A stretch of DNA of 37,200 nt from Oscillatoriaceae cyanobacterium M33_DOE_052 (GCA_015296065.1 DVDU01000273.1:1-37200), one strand, 5' to 3'. Positions 7,665 through 16,665 are shown, counted from the first letter of the stretch. Translations and numbers: made by a program. Notes: generated by a model not told the origin, from the letters alone.

Positions 7665-8036
7665 GTGTTTGTCAGATTAGCAGAACAGCACAGACAATTC
7701 GTACAAGACTTGGTAATGAACCTGCAGGCCCTGGCTCTCGTCCTAGAGCGGCGCGGCTATCTAGCATCTTGCTATACCTGCGGCGGCCAGATGAACAGTG
7801 CTTCGTTTATGGTCAGCTTAGGGGAAAATCACCTGATTCGTTTCCTGGTGTCTGATTACGGGATCACTTGGACGGAAATGCGGGACGATCGGGAATTGAT
7901 GAAGCTCGAAGGCGCCGAAGCGATCAGCCAATTGCAAGAACTGGCTAACTTGGTGAAAAATAGCATCGGTCCTGGCTTTCTCGATCCTAGTACGACGCCT
8001 GACGGCATTCGCGGAAGTCTCACTCCGGTTAATTGA
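7665..8036 (+). CDS. Small conserved cyanobacterial hypothetical protein
   Basis: A 123-residue protein. The GTG at 7665 is chosen over an in-frame GTG at 7644 because GGAG at 7654-7657 lies exactly 7 nt upstream. Visible features are an N-terminal helix (AEQHRQFVQDLVMNLQALALVLERRGY), a CxxC pair (SCYTCGG) and a central SFMVSLGENHLIRFLVSDYGITW strand region. I do not recognise a named family, though it looks like a conserved cyanobacterial protein. The CxxC could bind metal or be redox active; that is inference. The stop codon lies inside the AT-rich repeat that starts at 8031. Confidence 0.72.
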   Translation: MFVRLAEQHRQFVQDLVMNLQALALVLERRGYLASCYTCGGQMNSASFMVSLGENHLIRFLVSDYGITWTEMRDDRELMKLEGAEAISQLQELANLVKNSIGPGFLDPSTTPDGIRGSLTPVN

Positions 8037-8092
8037 TAATTGATAATTGATAATTGATAATTATCAATTGTTAATTATCAATTATCAATTGT
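8031..8092. repeat. TGATAATT tandem and inverted repeat
   Basis: Four to five tandem copies of TTGATAA are followed directly by the reverse complement (TTATCAA) repeated three times, giving a nearly perfect AT-rich palindrome. It includes the stop codon of the gene ending at 8036. It can form a hairpin and may end transcription, though there is no GC-rich stem. This is a common repeat type in cyanobacterial spacers. Confidence 0.8.
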
Positions 8093-8142
8093 CCATTGTT
8101 GGAGATGGTAAGATTAAATCTCATCGCCTTAAATCTCCAACT

Positions 8143-9138
8143 ATGAAAGCAATTGTTATCGATAAACCGGGCAGTTTAGACAATCTTTATGTGACAGAAA
8201 TGCCGTCACCCCACCCGCAGGCTGGGGAAGTGCGGGTAGTAGTTCATGCTGCTGGTTTAAATCCGGCAGATTATAAATTTATCCAGCGAGGATTTCGTTC
8301 CTGGCAGTATCCTTTTATTCCTGGTGTGGATGTGGCAGGAATTATTGATGCCGTGGGACCAGGTGTTACGGATTGGCAGGTAGGCGATGCGGTTTATTAT
8401 CATGGGAACTTATCGAAACCAGGGGGTTTTGCGGAACTGGCCATTACTCCAGCCCATGCGATCGCTCCCGCCCCGAAAAATATCTCCTTGACCGAAGCAG
8501 CAGCTTTACCTTGTGCTGGTTTTACCGCCTATCAGGTCCTCCACCGCAAACTACACATCAATTCTGACCAAACTATTTTAATCAATGGCGGCGCCGGAGG
8601 CGTAGGCGGGTTTGCCGTGCAGCTAGCCGCGATCGCCGGACTACAGATAATTTCTACCTGTTCCTCGCGCAACTTCCAATGGGTTCGCCACCTGGGAGCC
8701 CATGAGGTCATCGACTATAACACCGAAGACGTGACCGCCCGAGTCCGAGAAATCACCAATGGGCGCGGCGTCGATGCGATCGTTGATACCGTCAGTTCAG
8801 CTAACGCCACTGCCTCACTAGATATGTTAGCATTTGGTGGCGGTATCGCCTGCGTCGCCGCCTTACCCGATTTCAGAAAACTGCAATCCTTTAGTAAAGC
8901 AATTTCAGTTCACGATGTCGCCTTGGGAGGCGCTTACTTGTCCGGGGATATCAAAGCCCAAAAAGATTTAGCTCGCATCGGGACAGAATTTAGCCACCTC
9001 GTCACCGCAGGCAAGATTGCCCCCATGTTAGAAGAAGTTATCAAACTAGAAGAAATCCCCCAAGCATTGCAACGACTTCTCCAAGGTCACGTGCGGGGTA
9101 AAATTGTTGCCCAAATCAGAAATCAAGGGAATGTATAG
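8143..9138 (+). CDS. Zinc-less MDR oxidoreductase (quinone oxidoreductase-like)
   Basis: A 331-residue medium-chain dehydrogenase/reductase. The GroES-like N-terminal domain (residues about 1-125) contains AAGLNPADYKF and PGVDVAGIIDAVGPGV. The Rossmann domain has the nucleotide motif GGAGGVGGFAVQLA (about 148-161). Structural and catalytic zinc cysteines are absent, which places it with NADPH-dependent quinone oxidoreductases and alkenal reductases rather than alcohol dehydrogenases. The frame extends upstream to 8047, but that part translates the AT repeat, so the ATG at 8143 (MKAIVIDKPGS) is chosen. The substrate cannot be read from the sequence. Soluble, cytosolic; probably monocistronic. 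Confidence 0.9.
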   Translation: MKAIVIDKPGSLDNLYVTEMPSPHPQAGEVRVVVHAAGLNPADYKFIQRGFRSWQYPFIPGVDVAGIIDAVGPGVTDWQVGDAVYYHGNLSKPGGFAELAITPAHAIAPAPKNISLTEAAALPCAGFTAYQVLHRKLHINSDQTILINGGAGGVGGFAVQLAAIAGLQIISTCSSRNFQWVRHLGAHEVIDYNTEDVTARVREITNGRGVDAIVDTVSSANATASLDMLAFGGGIACVAALPDFRKLQSFSKAISVHDVALGGAYLSGDIKAQKDLARIGTEFSHLVTAGKIAPMLEEVIKLEEIPQALQRLLQGHVRGKIVAQIRNQGNV

Positions 9139-9201
9139 CCATTATCAGTCACTTGTCCTAAGTCACTTGGAAAAGAAACCGGGTAACTGCCTCCAATTTT
9201 G

Positions 9202-9269
9202 GGGCGAAGCCTGACGGTGTGGGGGGCTGTCGCTTGTCACCGATAACCCATTCCCGTCAGGCTTCGCCC
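9202..9269. repeat. 16-bp inverted repeat (GGGCGAAGCCTGACGG)
   Basis: Perfect 16-bp arms at 9202-9217 and 9254-9269 flank a 36-nt spacer. It lies downstream of the MDR gene in a gap of about 355 nt with no gene. It could act as a transcript-ending or stabilising hairpin, although no T-run follows. Copies of the GGACAAA word family follow at 9294-9315. Confidence 0.75.
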
Positions 9270-9493
9270 TTTCTGCCCAGTTGCTGCCCCAAAGGACAAA
9301 TAACAAAGGACAAAGTTTTTTAACAATCTAGAACCTGAAATCGCAATTCTATGTTAGAGTAATAGAGTCAGAGATTTGACAATTTTCACAAATTGTTTTG
9401 CCTGAGTGGTAGAGGGCAATGCCCACCCTACTACTACCACCAAATTCCGCCAGAAAATCACCAGACGCTCCACCCTAGGGGATAAAAAAACCC

Positions 9494-10378
9494 ATGACCG
9501 CCTTAGAAGCTGCTTGGCAACATCATTTTGTCGAAACTAACCGCATTCGCCTCCATTGCGTCACCCAAGGCGAAGGAGATTTAGTGGTACTCCTGCACGG
9601 ATTTCCCGAATTTTGGTACTCTTGGCGGTATCAAATCCCCGCCCTCGCCCGGAACTTTAAAGTAGTAGTACCCGACCTGCGGGGATACAACGATTCCGAC
9701 AAACCCGAAAGCGGTTATGATTTAGACACTCTCACCGCTGATATTAAAGGGCTGATTGAAAGTTTAGGCTATGTGAAAGCCCATATTGTGGGACACGACT
9801 GGGGGGGAGCGATCGCCTGGAACCTCGCCCAAAAATTCCCCCAACACCTCAACCAGCTCGTCATCCTCAACGCCCCCCACCCCAACCGCTGGTTACAAGA
9901 AATGGGCACCAACATCGACCAACTACGCCGGAGCTGGTACGTCTTCGCCTTTCAAATTCCCGGCGTCCCCGAATGGCTCATCCAGCAAAACCTCAAAGAA
10001 TTCGTCAGAAATATCTTTCGCGAACAAGCCACCCGCAAAAGTGCCTTTACCGCCGACCTAGCCAGAATATATCAAGAAGCCCTCGCCAAACCGGGCGTCC
10101 TCTCCGGAGCCCTCAACTACTATCGTCACCTTATGTCTCCCCTCAACTGGGTTCACAACCTAGGACGCGAACCCTCCCCCGTCACCGTCCCCACCCTCGT
10201 TCTTTGGGGTGAAGATGATTCCTTTTGGAGCAAAAACTTTACCGAAGGACTCGACAAATTAATCAAAGCCCCCTTTGAGATTAAATTCATCCCCCAATGC
10301 GGTCACTGGATCCAGCAAGAAGTCCCCCACCTAGTCAACCGCGAACTCCTCAACTTTCTGGGCAAATCCCCGATTTAG
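9494..10378 (+). CDS. Alpha/beta hydrolase, epoxide-hydrolase-like
   Basis: A 294-residue alpha/beta hydrolase. Visible motifs are the oxyanion-loop HGFPEFWYSW (residues 35-44), the nucleophile elbow GHDWGG with Asp102 in place of the Ser of esterases, an acid at Asp241/242 (WGEDDSFW), and His271 (CGHWIQQE). An Asp nucleophile with HGFP and candidate cap tyrosines (Tyr149, Tyr210) fits epoxide hydrolases. Haloalkane dehalogenases share the nucleophile but normally show HGNP and a Trp-based halide site. No signal peptide, so cytosolic. An AGGGG lies 13 nt before the ATG, further than usual. The native substrate is unknown. Confidence 0.87.
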   Translation: MTALEAAWQHHFVETNRIRLHCVTQGEGDLVVLLHGFPEFWYSWRYQIPALARNFKVVVPDLRGYNDSDKPESGYDLDTLTADIKGLIESLGYVKAHIVGHDWGGAIAWNLAQKFPQHLNQLVILNAPHPNRWLQEMGTNIDQLRRSWYVFAFQIPGVPEWLIQQNLKEFVRNIFREQATRKSAFTADLARIYQEALAKPGVLSGALNYYRHLMSPLNWVHNLGREPSPVTVPTLVLWGEDDSFWSKNFTEGLDKLIKAPFEIKFIPQCGHWIQQEVPHLVNRELLNFLGKSPI

Positions 10379-10421
10379 AAGAAAAAAGGCTCGTAGCACC
10401 CTCCTTCAGCCCAAAGAAAGG

Positions 10422-10489
10422 AGGTTTGTAGTTGGGCTTCAGCCCAAAAAAATTTAAGTTCTACAGGGCTAAAGCCCAACTACAAACCT
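10422..10489. repeat. Inverted pair of GGGCTAAAGCCCAACTACAAACCT repeats
   Basis: Two 24-nt copies of a dispersed repeat lie head to head: 10422-10445 in reverse orientation and 10466-10489 forward, separated by 20 nt, with one mismatch (TTC for TTA). Each copy also contains its own GGGCTAAAGCCC palindrome. The pair sits between convergent genes (hydrolase ending 10378, Uma2 ending 10516), a place where it could end transcription from both sides. The same unit occurs three times at 21951-22030. Confidence 0.85.
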
Positions 10490-10515
10490 TTGGCGAAGAC
10501 TAAACCATGCCCAAT

Positions 10516-11304
10516 TTACCCGATTTCATCAGGGTTTATCCCCAATTCTAAGAGTTTCTGACGCAGGATAGCATTTTTCTGGCGTTCTACCTCAACTTGC
10601 TGGCGTTCGACTTCCGCACGTTGACGTTCTACCTCAGCTTGTTGGCGTTCAGCATCCGCACGCTCGCGTTCGACTTCCGCACGTTGACGTTCTAACTCAA
10701 CCGCCGATAAAGCTCGTATTTCCGCCTCCTCTGGCGTCGGAACTAATTCCCCTTCAGGCGTAAAAAACCGCAGCCTTTGATTAAAAATGCCCAAATATAG
10801 CTGCAACTCATCACTCCACAACCAAGATTGCTCATTTGGCGGAATTTCCACATATTTACCATGTACCAGCGTAAACCCCTTAAACTCCATCGTATAAGGA
10901 TGGAACCAGAAATAATCAGGCGTCCGCCATACATCCTGATACAGCAGCTTTTTCTTATTTCTATCCACAGCAGCCGTACTATCCGACAAAACCTCAATCA
11001 CCACATTCGGATATTTGCCATCCTCTTGCCATACCACCCAGCTTTTCCGTTCCCGGCGTTCTGTATTCAAAACCACAAAGAAATCCGGTCCGCGCAAATC
11101 CTCATCTTTCCGCTCGCGGGTACTATAATAGACCGTCAGGTTAGCACCCGCGAAGAAATCCAAGCGGTTCGACCAAAACCGCTCTAAACTGCTCAGGAGC
11201 AGCATTAATTGCTGAAAATGACGATAAGTTTCCAAAGGCGGTTCATCACTCCATAAATCTCCCGGCGGGAAGGTGGGAATCTCTGGCTCTTGAATCTGTA
11301 CCAT
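10516..11304 (-). CDS. Uma2-family PD-(D/E)XK protein with heptad-repeat tail
   Basis: A 262-residue protein. Residues about 1-190 match the Uma2 fold common in cyanobacteria: FFVVLNTERRERKSWVVWQ, then PNVVIEVLSDST and a DVWRTPDYFWFHPY segment, consistent with a PD-(D/E)XK nuclease core. Residues about 200-250 are a run of exact heptads (AEVERER, ADAERQQ, AEVERQR, AEVERQQ, VEVERQK), a predicted long coiled coil, and the protein ends LLELGINPDEIG as many Uma2 proteins do. Uma2 proteins are numerous paralogues of unsettled role. It is convergent with the upstream hydrolase. Confidence 0.88.
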   Translation of the reverse strand: MVQIQEPEIPTFPPGDLWSDEPPLETYRHFQQLMLLLSSLERFWSNRLDFFAGANLTVYYSTRERKDEDLRGPDFFVVLNTERRERKSWVVWQEDGKYPNVVIEVLSDSTAAVDRNKKKLLYQDVWRTPDYFWFHPYTMEFKGFTLVHGKYVEIPPNEQSWLWSDELQLYLGIFNQRLRFFTPEGELVPTPEEAEIRALSAVELERQRAEVERERADAERQQAEVERQRAEVERQQVEVERQKNAILRQKLLELGINPDEIG

Positions 11305-11753
11305 ATGACCTACCCGGTGTAATTATTGGATGATTAGATCATAGCGAATTTCCCAAAAATTGGGCAAAAAACCCTTGACAGCCCCCAAATTATCTGGGAG
11401 AATAAGGATAATGGAAAAGGTGCGGCATGTAAACAATTCAAATTATGTATTGTAGTACCACAGCTACTTAAATATCTCGGGTTCCCGAACAATCTTAATC
11501 ACGCCGCGCCCCCCACTACGAAAATTTTGGGCGTGTTTGATAACTTTTAGTGGAATTGTGGGGCGCCATACTCAGTAATTTTTCCGATGATAAATTGATT
11601 TCAGAACATCTTGCCCGGTTCGGTTAATATTACCAATTAGCAATTAGCAAAAAAACTATCCCCGTCCCCCCGATCGGTGAGCTTGCCCTGAGCGAAGTCG
11701 AAGGGCGAAGCCGAACCGCGTCACCCCGTCACCCTCAACGGTATAATCTGTGC
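11305..11753. other. Gene-free stretch with dispersed repeats and possible leaderless promoter
   Basis: About 450 nt without a gene. It holds a 19-nt motif ATCTTAATCACGCCGCGCC (11492-11510) related to one at 13510-13528 and part of an inverted arrangement with AGTGGAATTGTGGGGCGCC (about 11549-11567). A 48-nt segment (11675-11722) recurs exactly, inverted, at 26879-26926. A TATAAT hexamer (11742-11747) lies 6 nt before the ATG at 11754. Confidence 0.65.
11742..11747 (+). promoter_or_regulatory. Possible -10 box of a near-leaderless promoter
   Basis: TATAAT ends 6 nt before the ATG of the GT-C gene. If it is used as a -10 element, transcription would begin at or next to the start codon, and indeed no Shine-Dalgarno sequence is present. 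No good -35 is seen in the repeat DNA upstream. Very similar words precede 2107 (ACGGTATAGTCTATG) and occur at 34491. Confidence 0.3.
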
Positions 11754-13400
11754 ATGAAAAAACATTATTTATTCCTGGCTGGGATAATTGCCTTGGCGGC
11801 GGTGTTACGGTGGGTGGGGTTGGAGGGGAAACCCCTATGGCTTGATGAAATTATGACGGCGGTGTTTAGTTTGGGGCGCAGTTATAATGATATGCCTCTA
11901 AATCGGGTGTTTCCACTGCGAGATTTGAGCCAGATTTTCTCTCTCAATTCGGCTACTAGCTGCGGGGAAATTGCGGGGTTGGTGGCGAGTCAGTCCACCC
12001 ATCCACCGCTGTTTTTTTGTTTGATGCACGCTTGGTTAAAGGCGAGGGGAGTGGCGACGCTAGGGGATTTGGCTGGGGGGATGAGAGCGATCGCCTCCAT
12101 TGGCGGCGTCGCCACTTGCGCCGCCATCTACTACCTCGGTAAAGCCGCCTTTTCCCCGCGCATCGGTTTAATCGCCGCCGCTCTCATGGCGGTGTCTCCC
12201 TTTGCCGTTTATCTTTCCCAAGAAGCTCGCCACTACACCCTACCATTGCTGTTAATTTCCCTGGCACTCACCGTTATGGTGATTATCCAAAAAAACCTAG
12301 AAAATCGCCAATCAGTCCCCCTGCATTTCTGGCTAATTTGGGCAATAATCAACGCCGTAGGTTTGTGGACACATTATTTTTTTCTCCTCGCTTTAGTTGC
12401 CCAAATTGGCGCCTTGACATTTGGCCAACTTTGGCGGCGGCAATTTTCCCCCACACTGCTTTTCTGCATTTTGCCTTTTCTCTTATTCATCCCCTGGTAT
12501 CCCGTGCTGATAGAGCATTTCAACAGGCAGGAAACCGACTGGTTTGTACCATTTGAGCCAAGCTGGACAGATGGATTTGCCCCCATATTCCAAACTATCA
12601 CCGGTTGGGTGCTAATGGTGGTAGCTTTCCCCGTAGAAAATCAGCCCCTGTGGGTGGCAGTTCCCGCCGCGATCGTGATGTTGGGCTTTGTCGTCTGGTT
12701 AGTCCGGGAATTAATCAGTAATGGTGATTTTTATTGGATAACAGCTAATCCCAGTTGGTCAAGCAAAATTATTTTAATTTTTACCCTAATTGTCCTGGGC
12801 GAATTATTTATCATTGTCTATATCCTAGGCAAAGATATTACCTCCGCCGTGCGCTATCATTTTACTTACTATCCCGGTGTGTGTGTGCTGTTGGCGGCGG
12901 GTTTGGCAGGGAAAAACCTGGAAAATAAGCGCACATTGGGGGTAGTTTTAGCCGTGGGATTGCTCAGTAGTATGTTTGTGGTGTCCGATCTGGCCTTCCA
13001 AAAGCCTTATCAACCAGCCATAGTGGCTAAAAATATGAATATCGAGCCCGATTTACCTTTAATGGTGGCGGTGGGATATGATACATTTCAGGATGTGGCC
13101 CTGGGATTAAGTTTTGCCCTAGAGGTGGAAAAATTGCGCCCAAGTCAGGAAATCACGCCTACTTATTGGGGTTTCTGGGATAGACATGATGGCTATCATC
13201 TAGTTTGGGAAAATTTGGCAAAATTACCGGAATTACCAACTAGAGATAAGCTAAATTTGTGGGTAGTAGCCCCGGGATTGCGTCGCCGGGATTATCCGCC
13301 GCAATTGTTGCTATCCCAGGGGCTAAATTGTATGATTGATGAAAATGAGTCTTATCGGATTGGTATCCCCTACCAGCTTTATCGCTGTGGTAGTTCGTGA
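11754..13400 (+). CDS. GT-C fold membrane glycosyltransferase (family 39-like)
   Basis: A 548-residue polytopic membrane protein with about 10-12 hydrophobic segments between residues 1 and 410. After the first helix comes GKPLWLDEIMTA, with the Asp31-Glu32 pair typical of GT-C enzymes that use polyprenyl-phosphate sugars. A QSTHPPLF motif follows near residue 80, then SQEARHYTLPLLL. The last 140 residues are soluble and probably periplasmic. Such enzymes transfer a sugar from a lipid carrier to lipid or protein on the outer face of the plasma membrane; donor and acceptor cannot be read. The start has no Shine-Dalgarno sequence but a TATAAT directly upstream. Flanked by two related dispersed repeats. 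Confidence 0.85.
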   Translation: MKKHYLFLAGIIALAAVLRWVGLEGKPLWLDEIMTAVFSLGRSYNDMPLNRVFPLRDLSQIFSLNSATSCGEIAGLVASQSTHPPLFFCLMHAWLKARGVATLGDLAGGMRAIASIGGVATCAAIYYLGKAAFSPRIGLIAAALMAVSPFAVYLSQEARHYTLPLLLISLALTVMVIIQKNLENRQSVPLHFWLIWAIINAVGLWTHYFFLLALVAQIGALTFGQLWRRQFSPTLLFCILPFLLFIPWYPVLIEHFNRQETDWFVPFEPSWTDGFAPIFQTITGWVLMVVAFPVENQPLWVAVPAAIVMLGFVVWLVRELISNGDFYWITANPSWSSKIILIFTLIVLGELFIIVYILGKDITSAVRYHFTYYPGVCVLLAAGLAGKNLENKRTLGVVLAVGLLSSMFVVSDLAFQKPYQPAIVAKNMNIEPDLPLMVAVGYDTFQDVALGLSFALEVEKLRPSQEITPTYWGFWDRHDGYHLVWENLAKLPELPTRDKLNLWVVAPGLRRRDYPPQLLLSQGLNCMIDENESYRIGIPYQLYRCGSS

Positions 13401-13474
13401 GCCGATAGAAAATTAGGCCAATTTATCAATGACCGTTGATTAGTCTAATTATGGCGTGATTCAGAATTGGTCGG

Positions 13475-13528
13475 GGCACGGCGGATTAAATAGTTGGAGT
13501 TAATGAATTATCTTAATCATGCCGTGCC
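13475..13528. repeat. Inverted repeat GGCACGGC...GCCGTGCC
   Basis: Arms at 13475-13489 and 13513-13528 pair through GGCACGGC/GCCGTGCC and GATTAA/TTAATC with a one-base bulge. It lies between convergent genes (GT-C ending 13400, RTX protein ending 13603), so a terminator role is possible. The right arm ATCTTAATCATGCCGTGCC (13510-13528) differs at two bases from 11492-11510. Confidence 0.7.
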
Positions 13529-13602
13529 ACGGGATGGATCCCGGATAATTAATCTGCGCCTGTTTTTGCCCCTAAAAAGTGATATTTGGGCAGTTACCCG
13601 AT

Positions 13603-16600
13603 TTAAATTGAACTGAAATCAGCAGCAGATATGGGAGCAACTGACTCTAATATCCCTAGCAATTGGCCGTTAGCGCGAATAGTGGTATAATTTCCGTCGG
13701 CGGTTATCGCCAAATCGGCAAAAGTTAGCCCGTCAGTTAAACGGAAATAATCTGTACCGGGATTAAAATCGAGGATAGTGGCTTTGCCGGAAGCCTTCAG
13801 GACAAATATATCACTACCATCACCGCCGAGCAGGGTATCATCTCCTAAATCGCCGCAGAGGAAATCATTACCTTCGCCACCGGTGAGCCAATCATTTTCT
13901 TTGCCGCCGTAGAGGGTATCATCTCCTATGCCTCCATTTAAGGAATCATTGCCTCGGTTGCCACTGAGAAAATCATTATCATCTCCACCTTGGAGCCAGT
14001 CATTTTCTTTACCCCCATAAAGGCTATCTGAACCTGCACCACCATCGAGGAAATCGGCTCCCGTATTGCCATGCAATAAATCATTGCCATTGCCTCCCAA
14101 GAGGTTATCGCTACCGCCTAAACCTTGCAGGAAATCATCGCCGCCTAAACCTTGTAATTCTTCTGCGACATCGAGGCTGATGAGAGTATCATTGCCCTCG
14201 CCTCCGCTTAAAGTGGTAGCTACAGAATTAAAGGGAGGTGAGGGATTTTCTGTGGTTAAAGGAACGGTGTAGTTGTCACTATCTAGGGATTTTGGCGGTA
14301 ATGCTAGGAGACTAGGGTTAAGATTGATGCTGCCATTGCCGGTATTGTTGCCATTGTTGGGATTGGGATTATTTCCGGCTAAAGTGGTGGTATTGGCAAT
14401 AATGGTGGAGGAGTTACCGGCGTTATTGATGGCGGTGATGCGATAGTAGTATTGGGTATTGGGAGTTAAACCGGTATCGGTATAGGTGGTAACATTGGCG
14501 GCGGTGGTTTGAATTACCTGCCAATTGAGATTGTCTGGGGAGCGTTGAATTTGAAAACCAGCTTCATTATTGCTATTATCGCTCCAAGCCAGATTGACTG
14601 CTGCTGTCCCGGATAAATCGCCACTTACTGGGGTTAGTAGTAAATCGCCTGGAGCGATCGGGATGGTGTCTGTGTCTCCGGTAGCGGTTGCACCAGCGGT
14701 AACGGCGGGATTGTTAGATACCAGTGGGGTTTGCACCGCCGTACCGTTATCAGTAAAAGCGCTCAGTTGGGGGTCAGCGATCGCCACTTGCGCCGTGACA
14801 TTCACATCTTGAGCATCATTAGGATTGGCGGCGGGATATTGCACATTACCCCCACCATCGCTAAATTGATTTTGGGTGTGATTTTTAATGTCCCAATTAT
14901 TGCCACCATTATTAGCAATATTATCAGCTACTAGGGTATTAGTCAAGGTGGTATTGGCACCGCCACCCCAGAAACCGCCTCCTTGAAAACCGGCGTAATT
15001 ATTGGCGATCGTGGTTTGGTTAATATTGGTGGTATTGTTCCTATTTGCCAGGGTAATGGCGCCGCCTAAACCCCCCGTCCCATCGGCACTTTCTGCCTTA
15101 TTGCCCACAAAAGTGCTGTTATTAATGGTGACTGGGGAATCTTCACCCACCCACAAGCCGCCGCCTTGACTGAAAGCCAAATTATTGGCAAAAGTGGTAT
15201 TATTAATGATTAATTCGCCATTGCCGTGGCGCAGTCCGCCACCCAAAGCATCGCCATTGGGGCTAGTGATGACTTGATTATTGATAATCGTGCTATCTTC
15301 AATGGTGACTTTATCTGGCGGATACACATACAAAAATAGCCCGCCACCTTGCCCAGAACCTTTATTGCCTTCAAACCGACTGGTGCGAATGGTGATTTCC
15401 CCGCCTGTGGTATCATTAGTGAGGGCAGAAGCGCCATCGGTGTAAATAGCACCGCCATAACCCCTGGTGTCTTGGTTGGCAGCTCCTGGGGTAGAATCAT
15501 TGTTGATAAATTGGGAGTTTTCTACCGTTAATGCTCCCAACAGGGTGTTAATGGCGCCACCGTTAATGCCTTTATTGTTGGTAAATATGCTCCCAGTCAC
15601 GGTAGTATTGCTTTCGCTTTTAACCGCGATCGCGCCGCCGCCACGTTCACTATTACCGGGAGTGCCATCATTACTGTCAAATGTGCTATTGATAATCTTA
15701 TTCTCACTGCGATAACCGGCAAAAATGGCGCCGCCACCTTCCCCACCCGCCACATTATTGCGGAATTCCACATTATCAACAGTTAGTTTCGTGCTGCTGG
15801 CAGTTCTGATAGCTCCCCCCGCGCCATCTTCCCCAGTTTGAGTAGTTTTACCATTAGCAATAATCAGATTTTTGATGGTAAAATTTACCGCATTAAAGCT
15901 GGCATCTGGTAGCACATCGATAGCTCGCGTGGCGTTATTGCCACTAATAGTTAAACCCGCCGCTGCTTCCCCATCAATAATTAAATTTTTGTCAATTTCT
16001 AGCTGGGAGGTGAGGTTAATGGTTTGGTTGGCGAGACTGGCGGCAAAAGTAATGGTGTCTCCTGGTTGTGCCGTACTTATTGCCTCCCGCAAAGAACCCA
16101 ACCCACTGTCAGCATTAGTGCTTACTGTCACCGTGGCAAATACGCCACCATAAGCCGCAATAGTTGCAGGAGTCAGAGCCAAATTATCCAGCCTTAACCC
16201 CGATTTCTCCCCCGCCACAAAAGCCAAATTCCAGTTACCACCCAGAGCCGCCGCCCCAGTTTTAGCAAAATTAGCAGCAATATCAGCCCCAGTAATTTGA
16301 TTAATCTTTACCAGCAGACTTTTGCCCGCCCCCGCTGCCACTTGGCAACCGTAAATTACAATATCTTTGACTTGCCATTGGGATAATTGCTGGCGGTAAT
16401 TTTCTATGGTATCTTGGGTGATTATAGTATTGCCGAGATACAGGCAACCCTGACTCCCGTGAGTCAACAAGTGGATGGCATCCACAGCCCCAAAGCAGGC
16501 AGCATATTTGGCAATAGTCTCGGTAATTTCCTCAATGGGATTATCCCCGGTGATGGTAATTGCTCTGACTGTTTCTTTCAGCCCCGCTGCGAGCAATTGG

Positions 16601-16665
16601 CCATCAGTTACATTGGCGTCAATAAAGGCTAGGTTTACAGTCCTATTATCTCTTAAATTAGCCAT
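13603..16665 (-). CDS. Large DUF4347 / beta-helix / FN3 / RTX exoprotein
   Basis: About 1020 residues from the ATG at 16665 (MANLRDNRTVNLAFID); the frame is open further, to 16722, but the shorter start fits the family. Order of parts: DUF4347 (about 8-155, with IHLLTHGSQG and IYGCQVAAG); a long right-handed beta-helix with GGAI/GGGL turns and NNTTFANN-like repeats (about 175-670), of the choice-of-anchor / polymorphic outer-membrane repeat kind; one fibronectin type III domain (about 680-775, with NTQYYYRITAINNAG); then about eight RTX nonapeptide blocks GGxGxDxLxGG binding calcium (about 840-965); and a C-terminal block with DFNPGTDYFRL. No N-terminal signal peptide and a C-terminal RTX tail indicate type I secretion. 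Likely a surface or extracellular adhesin-like protein. No type I transporter genes are in the window. Confidence 0.9.
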   Translation of the reverse strand: MANLRDNRTVNLAFIDANVTDGQLLAAGLKETVRAITITGDNPIEEITETIAKYAACFGAVDAIHLLTHGSQGCLYLGNTIITQDTIENYRQQLSQWQVKDIVIYGCQVAAGAGKSLLVKINQITGADIAANFAKTGAAALGGNWNLAFVAGEKSGLRLDNLALTPATIAAYGGVFATVTVSTNADSGLGSLREAISTAQPGDTITFAASLANQTINLTSQLEIDKNLIIDGEAAAGLTISGNNATRAIDVLPDASFNAVNFTIKNLIIANGKTTQTGEDGAGGAIRTASSTKLTVDNVEFRNNVAGGEGGGAIFAGYRSENKIINSTFDSNDGTPGNSERGGGAIAVKSESNTTVTGSIFTNNKGINGGAINTLLGALTVENSQFINNDSTPGAANQDTRGYGGAIYTDGASALTNDTTGGEITIRTSRFEGNKGSGQGGGLFLYVYPPDKVTIEDSTIINNQVITSPNGDALGGGLRHGNGELIINNTTFANNLAFSQGGGLWVGEDSPVTINNSTFVGNKAESADGTGGLGGAITLANRNNTTNINQTTIANNYAGFQGGGFWGGGANTTLTNTLVADNIANNGGNNWDIKNHTQNQFSDGGGNVQYPAANPNDAQDVNVTAQVAIADPQLSAFTDNGTAVQTPLVSNNPAVTAGATATGDTDTIPIAPGDLLLTPVSGDLSGTAAVNLAWSDNSNNEAGFQIQRSPDNLNWQVIQTTAANVTTYTDTGLTPNTQYYYRITAINNAGNSSTIIANTTTLAGNNPNPNNGNNTGNGSINLNPSLLALPPKSLDSDNYTVPLTTENPSPPFNSVATTLSGGEGNDTLISLDVAEELQGLGGDDFLQGLGGSDNLLGGNGNDLLHGNTGADFLDGGAGSDSLYGGKENDWLQGGDDNDFLSGNRGNDSLNGGIGDDTLYGGKENDWLTGGEGNDFLCGDLGDDTLLGGDGSDIFVLKASGKATILDFNPGTDYFRLTDGLTFADLAITADGNYTTIRANGQLLGILESVAPISAADFSSI

